Source: an uncultured Bacteroidales bacterium (GTDB taxonomy: Bacteria > Bacteroidota > Bacteroidia > Bacteroidales > FEN-979). From it: a DNA stretch of 64,000 nt. The stretch is taken from positions 1 to 64,000 of the forward strand of contig CAJBYO010000017.1 in assembly GCA_903959905.1 (NCBI GenBank). Direction: 5' to 3'. A program made the translations under genes and the position numbers. Positions 54,730 to 62,908 of the stretch are shown here, in pieces. How positions within the stretch are numbered: the first letter of the stretch is position 1; the number at the start of each line of letters is the position of its first letter. Under the pieces are notes generated by a model. It was not told the origin of the DNA. It made no database searches and worked only from the letters and a program-made list of their open reading frames with translations.

Positions 54730-55749
54730 ATGAACACCATTGATTGGAAAAACCTCCCGTTTGGTTACTATAAAACGGATTACAATGTTCGTTGTTATTT
54801 TAAAGACGGAAAATGGGGCGAGCCTGAAGTCTCCGACTCCGAATTCATCACCATGCATATGGCTGCGACCTGCCTCCATTACGGGCAGGAAGCATTTGAA
54901 GGGTTGAAAGCCTTTACCGGTAAAGACGGAAAAATCCGGATATTCCGGCTGGAAGAGAATGCCAGGCGGATGATCAACTCAGCCAAAGGTGTAATGATGG
55001 CTGAAGTCCCCGTCGAATTATTCACTGAAATTGTTCTGAAGGCTGTAAAACTAAACCTGAAATACGTACCACCCTACGGTGAAGGGGCCTCCTTATACAT
55101 TAGGCCTCTACTCATCGGGACAGGTGCGCAGGTCGGTGTTAAAGCTGCCAGGGAATTTTTGTTTATGGTATTTGTCGGCCCGGTTGGCCCCTATTTTAAA
55201 GAAGGATTCAACCCGGTGAAGATGCAGATCGTCCGTGACTTCGACCGTGCTGCCCCCCTGGGCACCGGCCACATTAAAGTAGGCGGCAATTACGCAGCCA
55301 GTCTGAGGGCCGGTGATCGCGCACATGCCGATGGATATGCATCTTGTATATTTCTTGATGCAAAGGAGAAGAAATACATTGATGAAGCCGGCCCTGCCAA
55401 TTTCTTCGGAATAAAAAACAATACCTATATCACTCCTGATTCTTCATCAATCCTGCCCTCCATTACAAACATGTCGTTAAGGGTATTAGCGGAGGAGATG
55501 GGGATGAAAGTAGAAAAGCGTCAAGTAGCTGTTGACGAGCTGGATGAATTTGAGGAGGTTGGCGCCTGTGGTACTGCGGCTGTTATTTCTCCGATCTGCA
55601 TGATTCACGACCGCGATACCGGAAAGGAATACAAATACTGCAAAAATGGCCAGCCTGGCACCGTATCCCAGAAACTTTACAGTAAACTAAAAGGCATCCA
55701 GGAAGGACTTGAGCCTGATACTCACGGCTGGATAACGATTGTTGAATAG
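54730..55749 (+). CDS. ilvE: Branched-chain amino acid aminotransferase
   Basis: PLP enzyme for the last step in making Leu, Ile and Val and the first in their breakdown. Counted from ATG 54730 (339 residues, MNTIDWKNLPFGY), which fits the family better than the longer frame from 54700. Fold-type IV landmarks: HYGQEAFEGLKAF (50-62), the PLP lysine Lys183 in GTGHIKVGGNYAAS, and DEAGPANFFGI plus GACGTAAVISPI. The gene stands alone between htpG (divergent) and pyrF (convergent). Confidence 0.95.
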   Translation: MNTIDWKNLPFGYYKTDYNVRCYFKDGKWGEPEVSDSEFITMHMAATCLHYGQEAFEGLKAFTGKDGKIRIFRLEENARRMINSAKGVMMAEVPVELFTEIVLKAVKLNLKYVPPYGEGASLYIRPLLIGTGAQVGVKAAREFLFMVFVGPVGPYFKEGFNPVKMQIVRDFDRAAPLGTGHIKVGGNYAASLRAGDRAHADGYASCIFLDAKEKKYIDEAGPANFFGIKNNTYITPDSSSILPSITNMSLRVLAEEMGMKVEKRQVAVDELDEFEEVGACGTAAVISPICMIHDRDTGKEYKYCKNGQPGTVSQKLYSKLKGIQEGLEPDTHGWITIVE

Positions 55750-55852
55750 TCGTCCGGCATTTTTCAGTAGCGACCCAACCTGGTTTTACCCACAATAAAT
55801 TTATCCTTGGATGAATGCATCACCTCTATATTTGTACGCTGAGGTTTGATGA

Positions 55853-56680
55853 CTATGCAAGCAGAAGTTCCATTTCCTGCTGTATCAACAGTGCTTCCTG
55901 CCGCGCCCTGGCGGCATAGTCGGTGCCGTTTGAAGCATAGATGATGTTTCTTGAGGAGTTGACGATCAGTCCGCAGTCTTTGGTCATGCCGTATCTGGCG
56001 ACTTCCTGCAAACTGCCGCCCTGGGCGCCGACACCGGGTACAAGGAGGAAATGATCAGGAACAATTTTCCTTATATCAGTCAGCATTTCAGCCTGGGTGG
56101 CGCCAACTACATACATCATGGTGTCCGCACTGCCCCATTTCTGCGATTTTCCCAGTACCTGCTCAAATAAGCGTTCGTCCTGGTTGCTGAAAAACTGAAA
56201 GTCAGCGGCCCCTTTATTGGAGGTAAGGGCCAGCACAATGATCCATTTGCCGGGATAGGAGAGGAATGGCTTGACGGAATCCTCACCCATGTATGGTGCA
56301 ACGGTCACCGCGTCAAAGTTCATACCGGAGGATGAAGGATCAAACATGGCACGGGCATATTGCTGTGAGGTGTTGCCAATATCTCCCCGCTTGGCGTCTG
56401 CGATCGTGAATAACTGTCCCGGGTAGGCAGTGTTGATATACTGAATCGTCTTTGTGAGGCTGTTCCAGCCCCGGGCCCCGTAACATTCATAAAAAGCGAA
56501 GTTAGGCTTGTAGGCAACAGCCAGATCGTGAGTGGCATCAATGATCGCCTTGTTGAATTCAAAGATCGGGTCCTCAAGGTCAAGCAGGTGGGCAGGGACC
56601 TTGGAAAGATCTGTGTCAAGGCCGATACAGAGGAACGATTTTTTTGAATGAATCAGGTTGATGAGTTCGCTACGGTTCAT
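55853..56680 (-). CDS. pyrF: Orotidine 5'-phosphate decarboxylase (type 2)
   Basis: Last step of UMP synthesis. The 275-residue length and the motif [15 protein letters not shown] (Lys97 with the flanking aspartates) identify the longer type 2 subfamily. Other landmarks are [22 protein letters not shown] and the phosphate-binding [11 protein letters not shown]. It follows prfA after 20 bases and is likely cotranscribed. Confidence 0.95.
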   Translation of the reverse strand: MNRSELINLIHSKKSFLCIGLDTDLSKVPAHLLDLEDPIFEFNKAIIDATHDLAVAYKPNFAFYECYGARGWNSLTKTIQYINTAYPGQLFTIADAKRGDIGNTSQQYARAMFDPSSSGMNFDAVTVAPYMGEDSVKPFLSYPGKWIIVLALTSNKGAADFQFFSNQDERLFEQVLGKSQKWGSADTMMYVVGATQAEMLTDIRKIVPDHFLLVPGVGAQGGSLQEVARYGMTKDCGLIVNSSRNIIYASNGTDYAARARQEALLIQQEMELLLA

Positions 56681-56700
56681 GGGTTTAAGGTTAGACGATG

Positions 56701-57774
56701 TTAGTTTGTTCCTGCTTCCTTCAGTCTCTCAGCATTCTCGGCAAGCTGTAAGGCCTCTATCAGCGATTCCACGTCGCCATCCATCACAACCGGCAGGTTA
56801 TACACCGTCATGTTGATGCGGTGGTCTGTGACCCTGCTTTGAGCATAATTATAGGTGCGGATCTTGGCAGAGCGGTCGCCGGTGGAGACCATTGTTTTCC
56901 GTTTTTTGGAGATCTCGTCGAGGTATTTCTGGTGTTCCAGCTCATAAAGCCTGGTTCTCAACACCTTCATGGCTTTTTCAAAATTCTTGATCTGCGATTT
57001 TTCATCCTGGCACGATACCACGATACCCGACGGCATATGGGTAAGCCGGATGGCAGAATAGGTTGTATTGACAGATTGTCCGCCGGGGCCGGAAGAACAG
57101 AAGGTGTCCTTGCGCACATCCGACTGTTTCACCTCCACATCAAATTCATCGGCTTCAGGTAATACCGCTACAGTGGCTGCAGAAGTATGCACACGGCCCT
57201 GGGTTTCCGTTTGCGGAACGCGCTGCACGCGATGAACGCCTGATTCATATTTCATCAGCCCGTAAACATTTTCTCCCATGATGTTGAAAATGATTTCCTT
57301 AAATCCACCCATGGTGCCATCGGTGAAGTCGACCAACTCAACTTTCCAGCGTTTGGTTTCCGCAAATTTGCAGTACATCCGGTACAGGTCGCCGGCAAAG
57401 ATGCTGGCTTCGTCGCCACCCGTGCCTGCCCTGATCTCTATCACAGCGTTTTTACCGTCTTCAGGATCTGCCGGGATCAGCATCATCCGGATGTCTTCTT
57501 CAAATTTATCCTTTTCTGCGGTGAGCACGTTGAGCTCTTCCTTGGCCATGCTGCGGAATTCCTCATCCTTTTCATTGTGGATGATATCTTTGGCATGGTC
57601 AATGTTTGACAGGATTGTTTTATAGGTTTCAAATGCCTCCATGATCGGCTGCAGTTCCTTGTAATCCTTGTTGAGCTTGATATAATTCTTCATGTCGCTC
57701 ATTACCGAAGGCTCGTTCATCTGCGACTGGATGTCTTCGTACCGTACTTTAATTGCCTCTAATTTGTCTAACAT
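56701..57774 (-). CDS. prfA: Peptide chain release factor 1
   Basis: Reads UAA and UAG stops and frees the peptide. 357 residues. The GGQ hydrolysis motif ([12 protein letters not shown]) lies at about residue 231 and the codon-reading P-x-T tripeptide appears as PQT in [20 protein letters not shown], the RF1 pattern. No programmed frameshift, which is an RF2 feature, is present. First gene of a short operon with pyrF. Confidence 0.96.
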   Translation of the reverse strand: MLDKLEAIKVRYEDIQSQMNEPSVMSDMKNYIKLNKDYKELQPIMEAFETYKTILSNIDHAKDIIHNEKDEEFRSMAKEELNVLTAEKDKFEEDIRMMLIPADPEDGKNAVIEIRAGTGGDEASIFAGDLYRMYCKFAETKRWKVELVDFTDGTMGGFKEIIFNIMGENVYGLMKYESGVHRVQRVPQTETQGRVHTSAATVAVLPEADEFDVEVKQSDVRKDTFCSSGPGGQSVNTTYSAIRLTHMPSGIVVSCQDEKSQIKNFEKAMKVLRTRLYELEHQKYLDEISKKRKTMVSTGDRSAKIRTYNYAQSRVTDHRINMTVYNLPVVMDGDVESLIEALQLAENAERLKEAGTN

Positions 57775-57796
57775 AAATAATATTGAAATGGGAGTG

Positions 57797-57804
57797 CAAA
57801 GTTA
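57797..57804 (-). promoter_or_regulatory. Promoter -7 box of prfA
   Basis: Minus strand TAACTTTG, 22 bases before the prfA ATG; fits TAnnTTTG. Confidence 0.5.
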
Positions 57805-57825
57805 ACCAATTCCGGTGGAATAATA

Positions 57826-57860
57826 CCACTGAGGCACTAAGGACACTCAGTAACACTTAG
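57826..57860. repeat. CACTAAGG-type repeat, left of the IS element
   Basis: CCACTGAGGCACTAAGGACACT and the following bases, in the family CCACTAAGGCAC. An inverted relative lies on the other side of the IS element (58861-58896), so the IS entered one arm or the loop of an older inverted repeat. Confidence 0.7.
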
Positions 57861-58776
57861 TGACTGTCTAAAATTAATATAAAGGCTAAGCATCCTAATA
57901 AAAAGACGCAAAAATATGTTATAAAAGATTGACTATCAGTTGTTTAAATGAATATATTTATGTAACTTTATGGTGTCCAAACACATAGAGAAACATGAAG
58001 ACATATCCAAGCAACCTCACCGATAGTCAATGGGGAACAATATTAGACATTTTAAAAGACAAAAGGAAACGCAAGTACACTTTAAGAGAAATTTTCGATG
58101 CCATCTTCTATTTGCTTAAAACAGGTTGCCAATGGCGTATGCTTCCGGCCAATTTTCCCTCCTGGAAGCTCGTCTATTACTACTTTACAAAATGGAAGAA
58201 CGACGGCACAATTGAGCTTGTTCATGAATCATTGAGAGATAATACTCGAAGAAAGGCAGGTAAAAATGAATCACCAAGCATTGGTATAATTGATAGTCAA
58301 TCCGTAAAAACGACAAGAAGTGGTGGCGTTTGCAGAGGCATTGATGGAGGTAAAAAAACAAAGGGAAGGAAAAGGCATATTATTGTTGATACCATGGGAC
58401 TTCTGTTAGCAGTGATCGTTCATGCAGCCAATGAACATGACAGTAAATCAGCACCGATGGTAATGGCAGAGTTGAGAGGCCGATTTTATCGTCTGGTAAA
58501 AATAATAGCCGATGGAGGCTATCGGGGAGAATTAATTGAAAATACCCGCAGAACCTTTGGCTGGATAGTTGAAATCGTGATGAGAAAAGACACTTCCAAA
58601 AAATTTGAAGTGCTGCCTCAAAGATGGATTGTGGAAAGAACTTTCGCATGGTTTGAAAGTTATCGTAGGCTAAGCAAAGACTTTGAATTTCAAACTGAAA
58701 CTAGTCAGGCAATGATACAATTAGCAATGATCAAGCTGATGCTTAACAGAATCAAAAATTAAATTTTAGACAGTTT
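57861..58776 (+). mobile_element. Complete IS5-family insertion sequence
   Basis: A 916-bp element. The ends are terminal inverted repeats TGACTGTCTAAAATT (left) and AAACTGTCTAAAATT (right, read inward), identical over 13 bases. It is flanked by CTTAG at 57856-57860 and 58777-58781; the inner TTAG matches the YTAR target duplication of IS5-type elements, so 4 bp is the likely duplication and the fifth base is chance. One full transposase gene lies inside. The matching duplication and intact frame suggest a recent insertion. Confidence 0.9.
57995..58762 (+). CDS. IS5-family DDE transposase
   Basis: A 255-residue transposase with an N-terminal DUF4096-type DNA-binding region (LTDSQWGTILDIL, RYTLREI-like text, GCQWRMLP) and a complete DDE triad: Asp100 in IIDSQSVKT, Asp173 in IADGGYRG and Glu214 in WIVERTFAWFESYRRLSKDFE (with the YREK spacing). 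It is a single frame without the frameshift used by many relatives. Its product should move this element by cut-and-paste. Confidence 0.95.
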   Translation: MKTYPSNLTDSQWGTILDILKDKRKRKYTLREIFDAIFYLLKTGCQWRMLPANFPSWKLVYYYFTKWKNDGTIELVHESLRDNTRRKAGKNESPSIGIIDSQSVKTTRSGGVCRGIDGGKKTKGRKRHIIVDTMGLLLAVIVHAANEHDSKSAPMVMAELRGRFYRLVKIIADGGYRGELIENTRRTFGWIVEIVMRKDTSKKFEVLPQRWIVERTFAWFESYRRLSKDFEFQTETSQAMIQLAMIKLMLNRIKN

Positions 58777-58860
58777 CTTAGAATTTTGCGAATCTGATCC
58801 GCTCCTAAAGTCTCTGAACACCTTAATAACGAGATTCCAGCTATGGCTTCAGTTCCTTAT

Positions 58861-58896
58861 CCTTAGTGCCTCTTAGTGCCCTCCGTGCCTTAGTGG
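58861..58896. repeat. CACTAAGG-type repeat, right of the IS element
   Basis: CCTTAGTGCCTCTTAGTGCC and following bases, the inverted counterpart of 57826-57860. The remaining bases to 58998 have no feature I can support. Confidence 0.7.
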
Positions 58897-58998
58897 TTTT
58901 TTTGAAGAGGATCCTGCTACCCTGTTCTATTTCCCAATATAACTTGGACTCACGCTGTCAAAAATGGACTTATCGAACATCAGGTATGAAAATTGGAA

Positions 58999-60168
58999 CT
59001 AATACGTGAACTGCCCTGCATCAGAAAGGATGGTGAGTTTTTTTGCAGCAGCAGGTTCACAGTACCCCACAACCCGGGCCTCAATTCCAAACGATTTTGA
59101 AATTTCAATCACCGCTTCGGCTATTTCTGCAGGAATATAAAACTCGAGCCTGTGGCCCATGTTGAACACACGGTACATCTCTTCCCATGAGGTGCCCGAT
59201 TCTTCACGGATCAGCCTGAACAGGGGAGGAACTTCCAGCAGGTTGTTTTTAACCACATGCAGGTGGTCAATGAAATGTAGGATCTTCGTCTGTCCTCCGC
59301 CGCTGCAATGAACCATCCCGTGTACCTGTGAACGGTATTTTTCCAGGATTGCCCTGACCACCGGTGCATAGGTCCGTGTAGGAGAAAGGATTAGTTTTCC
59401 AACGTCAACACCAGGTATTTCAGACGGGTCGGTGAGGCGCTTGCTGCCGGAATAAACCACATCATTATCCAGGGCATTGTCATAGCTCTCAGGGAAATCA
59501 GTGCCATATGCTTTTGCCAGTACATCGTGCCTGGCAGATGTCAGCCCATTGCTGCCCATCCCGCCATTGTATTCTTTTTCGTAGCTGGCTTGCCCTGAAG
59601 AGGAGAGGCCTACGATTACGTCTCCGGCCCGGATGTTCCCGTTGTCAATGACATCACTCCGTTTCATCCTGCAGGTAACAGTGGAATCGACAATAACTGT
59701 TCTTACCAGGTCACCTACATCTGCCGTTTCTCCGCCCGTCGACATGATTCCAATGCCGCTGTCGCGCATTACGGAGAGGAATTCCTCCGTACCGCTGATA
59801 ATTTCAGAGATCACCTGCCCGGGAACAAGGTTTTTATTCCGGCCGATGGTAGAGGAGAGAAGGATGTTGTTGGTGGCGCCGATGCAAAGCAGGTCGTCAA
59901 GGTTCATAACGATGGCATCCTGTGCGATACCGCGCCAAACAGAGAGATCGCCGGTTTCTTTCCAGTAGAGATAGGCCAGCGAGGATTTGGTTCCTGCACC
60001 GTCTGCATGCATGATGTTGCACCAGGCATCATCGCCACCCAGGAAATCGGGAACGATTTTGCAGAATGCTTTTGGAAACAACCCTTTGTCAATGTGCTTT
60101 ATCGCTTCATGAACATCTTCCTTTGAAGATGAAACTCCGCGTTTTTCATATCGGGTGGGAGTGGTCAT
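58999..60168 (-). CDS. AIR synthase-family protein (PurM-like)
   Basis: A 389-residue phosphoribosylformylglycinamidine cyclo-ligase-type ATPase, the fifth step of purine synthesis. Features: HADGAGTKSSLAY, NLDDLLCIGA, STGGETADVGDLVRT and MVHCSGGGQTKIL, then NMGHRLEFYIP. It is longer than usual PurM and closest to the Bacteroidota PurM type, so it may be the only AIR synthase of this organism. The start overlaps the stop of the OmpA-like gene by 4 bases (ATGA), showing coupled translation with an unrelated envelope gene. Confidence 0.85.
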   Translation of the reverse strand: MTTPTRYEKRGVSSSKEDVHEAIKHIDKGLFPKAFCKIVPDFLGGDDAWCNIMHADGAGTKSSLAYLYWKETGDLSVWRGIAQDAIVMNLDDLLCIGATNNILLSSTIGRNKNLVPGQVISEIISGTEEFLSVMRDSGIGIMSTGGETADVGDLVRTVIVDSTVTCRMKRSDVIDNGNIRAGDVIVGLSSSGQASYEKEYNGGMGSNGLTSARHDVLAKAYGTDFPESYDNALDNDVVYSGSKRLTDPSEIPGVDVGKLILSPTRTYAPVVRAILEKYRSQVHGMVHCSGGGQTKILHFIDHLHVVKNNLLEVPPLFRLIREESGTSWEEMYRVFNMGHRLEFYIPAEIAEAVIEISKSFGIEARVVGYCEPAAAKKLTILSDAGQFTY

Positions 60169-62789
60169 TCAAAAATGATCTCGCTGGATGTGTCGTCAAT
60201 ACTGTATTTGCCAAATTTCCGGAGCACCTGGTCCCCGAACTGCAGTGAGGTGACTTTCTTGTTCACTGTAGCCTTCAGGTTCTTTACCAGGTTTTTGCCG
60301 ATCCTGATCTCTTTGATCGTAACAACTGCCTTGTCAGCAACAGTGCCCTCGCCAAGGATCTTTGTAGGATCGCCTTCAAAACTCATTTTATCAATCACAC
60401 CGTCTTTCAGCAGTTTCATCGTGACAGTGGGTGAAATGAAGAATTCTTTCTCCTTCGCATCATAGAGGAATTCGGTGGTCAGGCCGCTGATATAGCAGGT
60501 TGCCAGTCTAAGCCCATCCTTCGTTTTGGTGAAAGGAACATTGTTCTCTTCCGGGTTGACAACCATTTCAATTTTTGTTGCCGGTGCATTTTTGGCGACT
60601 TTGGTTTTTGGCACAAAGTCATTCCTGAGAATTGAAAACTCTGTCCGCCGGTTCATCTGGTGCGCGGCTTCTTTTATATTGTTCCCGGGCAAAAGATTAA
60701 TAACAGAATCTGTGAGAACTGTTCCGGCTTTAAAAGTATAACCTTCCTTCGTATAATCCTTGTTGAGGGTTCGGGGTACACGTTCACCATAGCCTTTGGC
60801 AACGAGCCTGTCAGGATCAATGCCCCTGGAAATAAGGTAATCAACAACACTCTGGGCACGTTTCTGCGACAAAATGTCATTCCGTTCATCAGAGTCGCGG
60901 GAGTCGGTGAAGGATGCCAGTTCAATGACGATGTTTTCATTGGCATCGAGCGTCTCAATCAGGCCCTGCAGTGAATCGCGGTACTGAGGTTTGAGATCCC
61001 ATTTAGCCAGGTCGTAAAGGATGTCGGGCAGCACAACAGGTTTTTTGGGAATAGGCCGCAGGACGATGTTGCGAACAAAATCCTTACTCCTTTCAACACC
61101 GACAGTAGTTTCGCGGGCTTTTTCATTAAAATAGTCCTTCCGGGTCACCATCATGTCGTAGGTCGTATTGGCAAGGATCTGCATTTTGTTGAACGCATAA
61201 TGGCCCTTGTCGTCGGAAGTATAAACACAGACTTTCCCGTCTGTTCCGACAATTCTTACGACGGCACCAGCAACAGGCTGCAGGGTACGGTCGTCGGTGA
61301 TGGTCCCTTCCAGGGTATAATAAACTGGCGGGATTACGAATGAGTAAATGTCATCCCGTCCCTTACCTCCCGTACGTGTGGAGGAGAAGAGTCCCTGTTC
61401 AAGTTCATCCCCGTTGAATACGATGCCAAAATCATCGGCGGGTGAATTGACGGGCGACCTCATGTTGATCGGCCTTGACCATTTATCAGTGGTCATGGCA
61501 CCTCCTGCCTGGTAAGTTTCAGTGGTAGCACCGTTAACGTTTGCAAAGGATTTGTTATCAATAGAACTCTGCCACTGGTAATTTGTTGCCCCGTCAACAT
61601 TAGCAAAAGATTTGCTGTTGATTGAACTTTGCCATTGGTAGGTATTTGCAGTGCCGGTTTTTGACCTGGTTGAAACAAAGATATCAAGTCCCCCCATCCC
61701 GGGCAATCCGTTGGATGAAAAGTAAAGAATGCTGTCATTCCTGATAAATGGAAACACTTCATCACCAGGTGTGTTGATCATCGGGCCAAGGTTTACCTTG
61801 ATATATTTGCTGCCTTTTTTCTCTTTTTTTGCCATCCATATATCCTTGCCGCCAAATCCACCCGGCAGGTCGGCGGAGAAAAAGATGGTTTCATCAGAAG
61901 CTACGCTCGGATGTCCCATGACAGAAGAGGAGTCGCCTCCCAGTTCCACTTTTTCAGGTTCCGACCATGTTGTTCCTCCCTGCCGGCTGGCTTTCATGAT
62001 GGCACAGCCGTTTTTGAGTTTTGGTTCGTTCCAGCACCGTGTGAAATAATAGGATGAAAATCGTGCATTGAACTGCCCTACACCGTCGTTGGCTTTTGAG
62101 TTGATCATGCCTTCTGCATCTGCAGGCAACGGTTTGCTCCAATCACCTTTTCTGTCAACGCGCGAGAGAAATAGATCGGAAAACCCGGACCCGGTCCAGT
62201 TGTCTATCAAGCGGCCTTTGGCACCACTGCGGTCTGAGGTGAAAACGATGGAGCCATATTTCTTATCGGCATATGCTGCAGCAAAGTCATCTTCTTTGGT
62301 GTTCAGCATTTTTTCCCATTTCACCGAATACTTTGTCGGGTTTTCAACCCATTCCTTCGCGAGGGTACAGGTTGCAATTCCCAGGTCAGCACGCGGGTCG
62401 GCAGGGCCTGATTCCTTGTATGCTTTATACTGTTTTATAGCCTCATCATAATTGCCATTTGCTTTGAGCATGTCGGCATAAGAAAGCAGTATTCTGGGGT
62501 TGTCCTTGACATACTTTGCATTGATCACAAGCCTTTTATAGGAAGATTCAGCTTTCTTGGTGTTATTCATCATCCGGTAACATTCGGCAATCCGGAGAGA
62601 GATTCGGTCGCGTTCGTTCTTATTGTTTTTTACTTTTGAATACGCTTTCTGATATTTCTGCAATGCCAGTAAAAACATCTGGTCAGCATAGGCTGCATCA
62701 GCTGCTTTGGAAAATTTATTCTGTGCAAATGACCCCGGAGTAAAACCCATGAAGAGCAGGATCAAAAGAGAGAGAAGCGGATAACGCAT
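60165..62789 (-). CDS. OmpA-family protein with PD40 repeats and a protease-like tail
   Basis: An 874-residue exported protein from ATG 62789 (MRYPLLSLLILLFMGFTPGSFAQ), since the longer start at 62822 lies in a promoter box. Order: TPR-like helices (25-150), PD40 beta-propeller blades (about 170-480, GSIVFTSDRSGAKG, ILYFSSNGLPGMGG, QGLFSSTRTGGKG), a carboxypeptidase-regulatory-like domain (about 485-570) and an OmpA peptidoglycan-binding domain (about 590-720, ELASFTDSRDSDERNDILSQ). The last 118 residues resemble a retropepsin fold with LRKFGKYSIDD at the end but lack the DTG motif. A 60-bp-period insert (about 376-422) breaks one blade. The family ties the outer membrane to the wall. Confidence 0.82.
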   Translation of the reverse strand: MRYPLLSLLILLFMGFTPGSFAQNKFSKAADAAYADQMFLLALQKYQKAYSKVKNNKNERDRISLRIAECYRMMNNTKKAESSYKRLVINAKYVKDNPRILLSYADMLKANGNYDEAIKQYKAYKESGPADPRADLGIATCTLAKEWVENPTKYSVKWEKMLNTKEDDFAAAYADKKYGSIVFTSDRSGAKGRLIDNWTGSGFSDLFLSRVDRKGDWSKPLPADAEGMINSKANDGVGQFNARFSSYYFTRCWNEPKLKNGCAIMKASRQGGTTWSEPEKVELGGDSSSVMGHPSVASDETIFFSADLPGGFGGKDIWMAKKEKKGSKYIKVNLGPMINTPGDEVFPFIRNDSILYFSSNGLPGMGGLDIFVSTRSKTGTANTYQWQSSINSKSFANVDGATNYQWQSSIDNKSFANVNGATTETYQAGGAMTTDKWSRPINMRSPVNSPADDFGIVFNGDELEQGLFSSTRTGGKGRDDIYSFVIPPVYYTLEGTITDDRTLQPVAGAVVRIVGTDGKVCVYTSDDKGHYAFNKMQILANTTYDMMVTRKDYFNEKARETTVGVERSKDFVRNIVLRPIPKKPVVLPDILYDLAKWDLKPQYRDSLQGLIETLDANENIVIELASFTDSRDSDERNDILSQKRAQSVVDYLISRGIDPDRLVAKGYGERVPRTLNKDYTKEGYTFKAGTVLTDSVINLLPGNNIKEAAHQMNRRTEFSILRNDFVPKTKVAKNAPATKIEMVVNPEENNVPFTKTKDGLRLATCYISGLTTEFLYDAKEKEFFISPTVTMKLLKDGVIDKMSFEGDPTKILGEGTVADKAVVTIKEIRIGKNLVKNLKATVNKKVTSLQFGDQVLRKFGKYSIDDTSSEIIFE

Positions 62790-62821
62790 GTTGATGCAAT
62801 TTGGATTGCCTAAATAACGCA

Positions 62822-62829
62822 CAAATATA
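62822..62829 (-). promoter_or_regulatory. Promoter -7 box of the OmpA-family gene
   Basis: Minus strand TATATTTG. It overlaps the furthest-upstream start codon of the frame, which supports ATG 62789 as the true start. Confidence 0.55.
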
Positions 62830-62851
62830 GATAAAAGTCTGATGAGGGACT

Positions 62852-62893
62852 AAAAAAAATGGCTATCCCCTAATTCGGAACAGCCATTTTTTC
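62852..62893 (-). terminator. Intrinsic terminator of secDF
   Basis: Minus strand AATGGCT and AGCCATT pair, followed by a run of T (the A-run at 62852-62859). It lies 16 bases after the secDF stop. Confidence 0.75.
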
Positions 62894-62908
62894 ATTGTGT
62901 TTTAAAAA

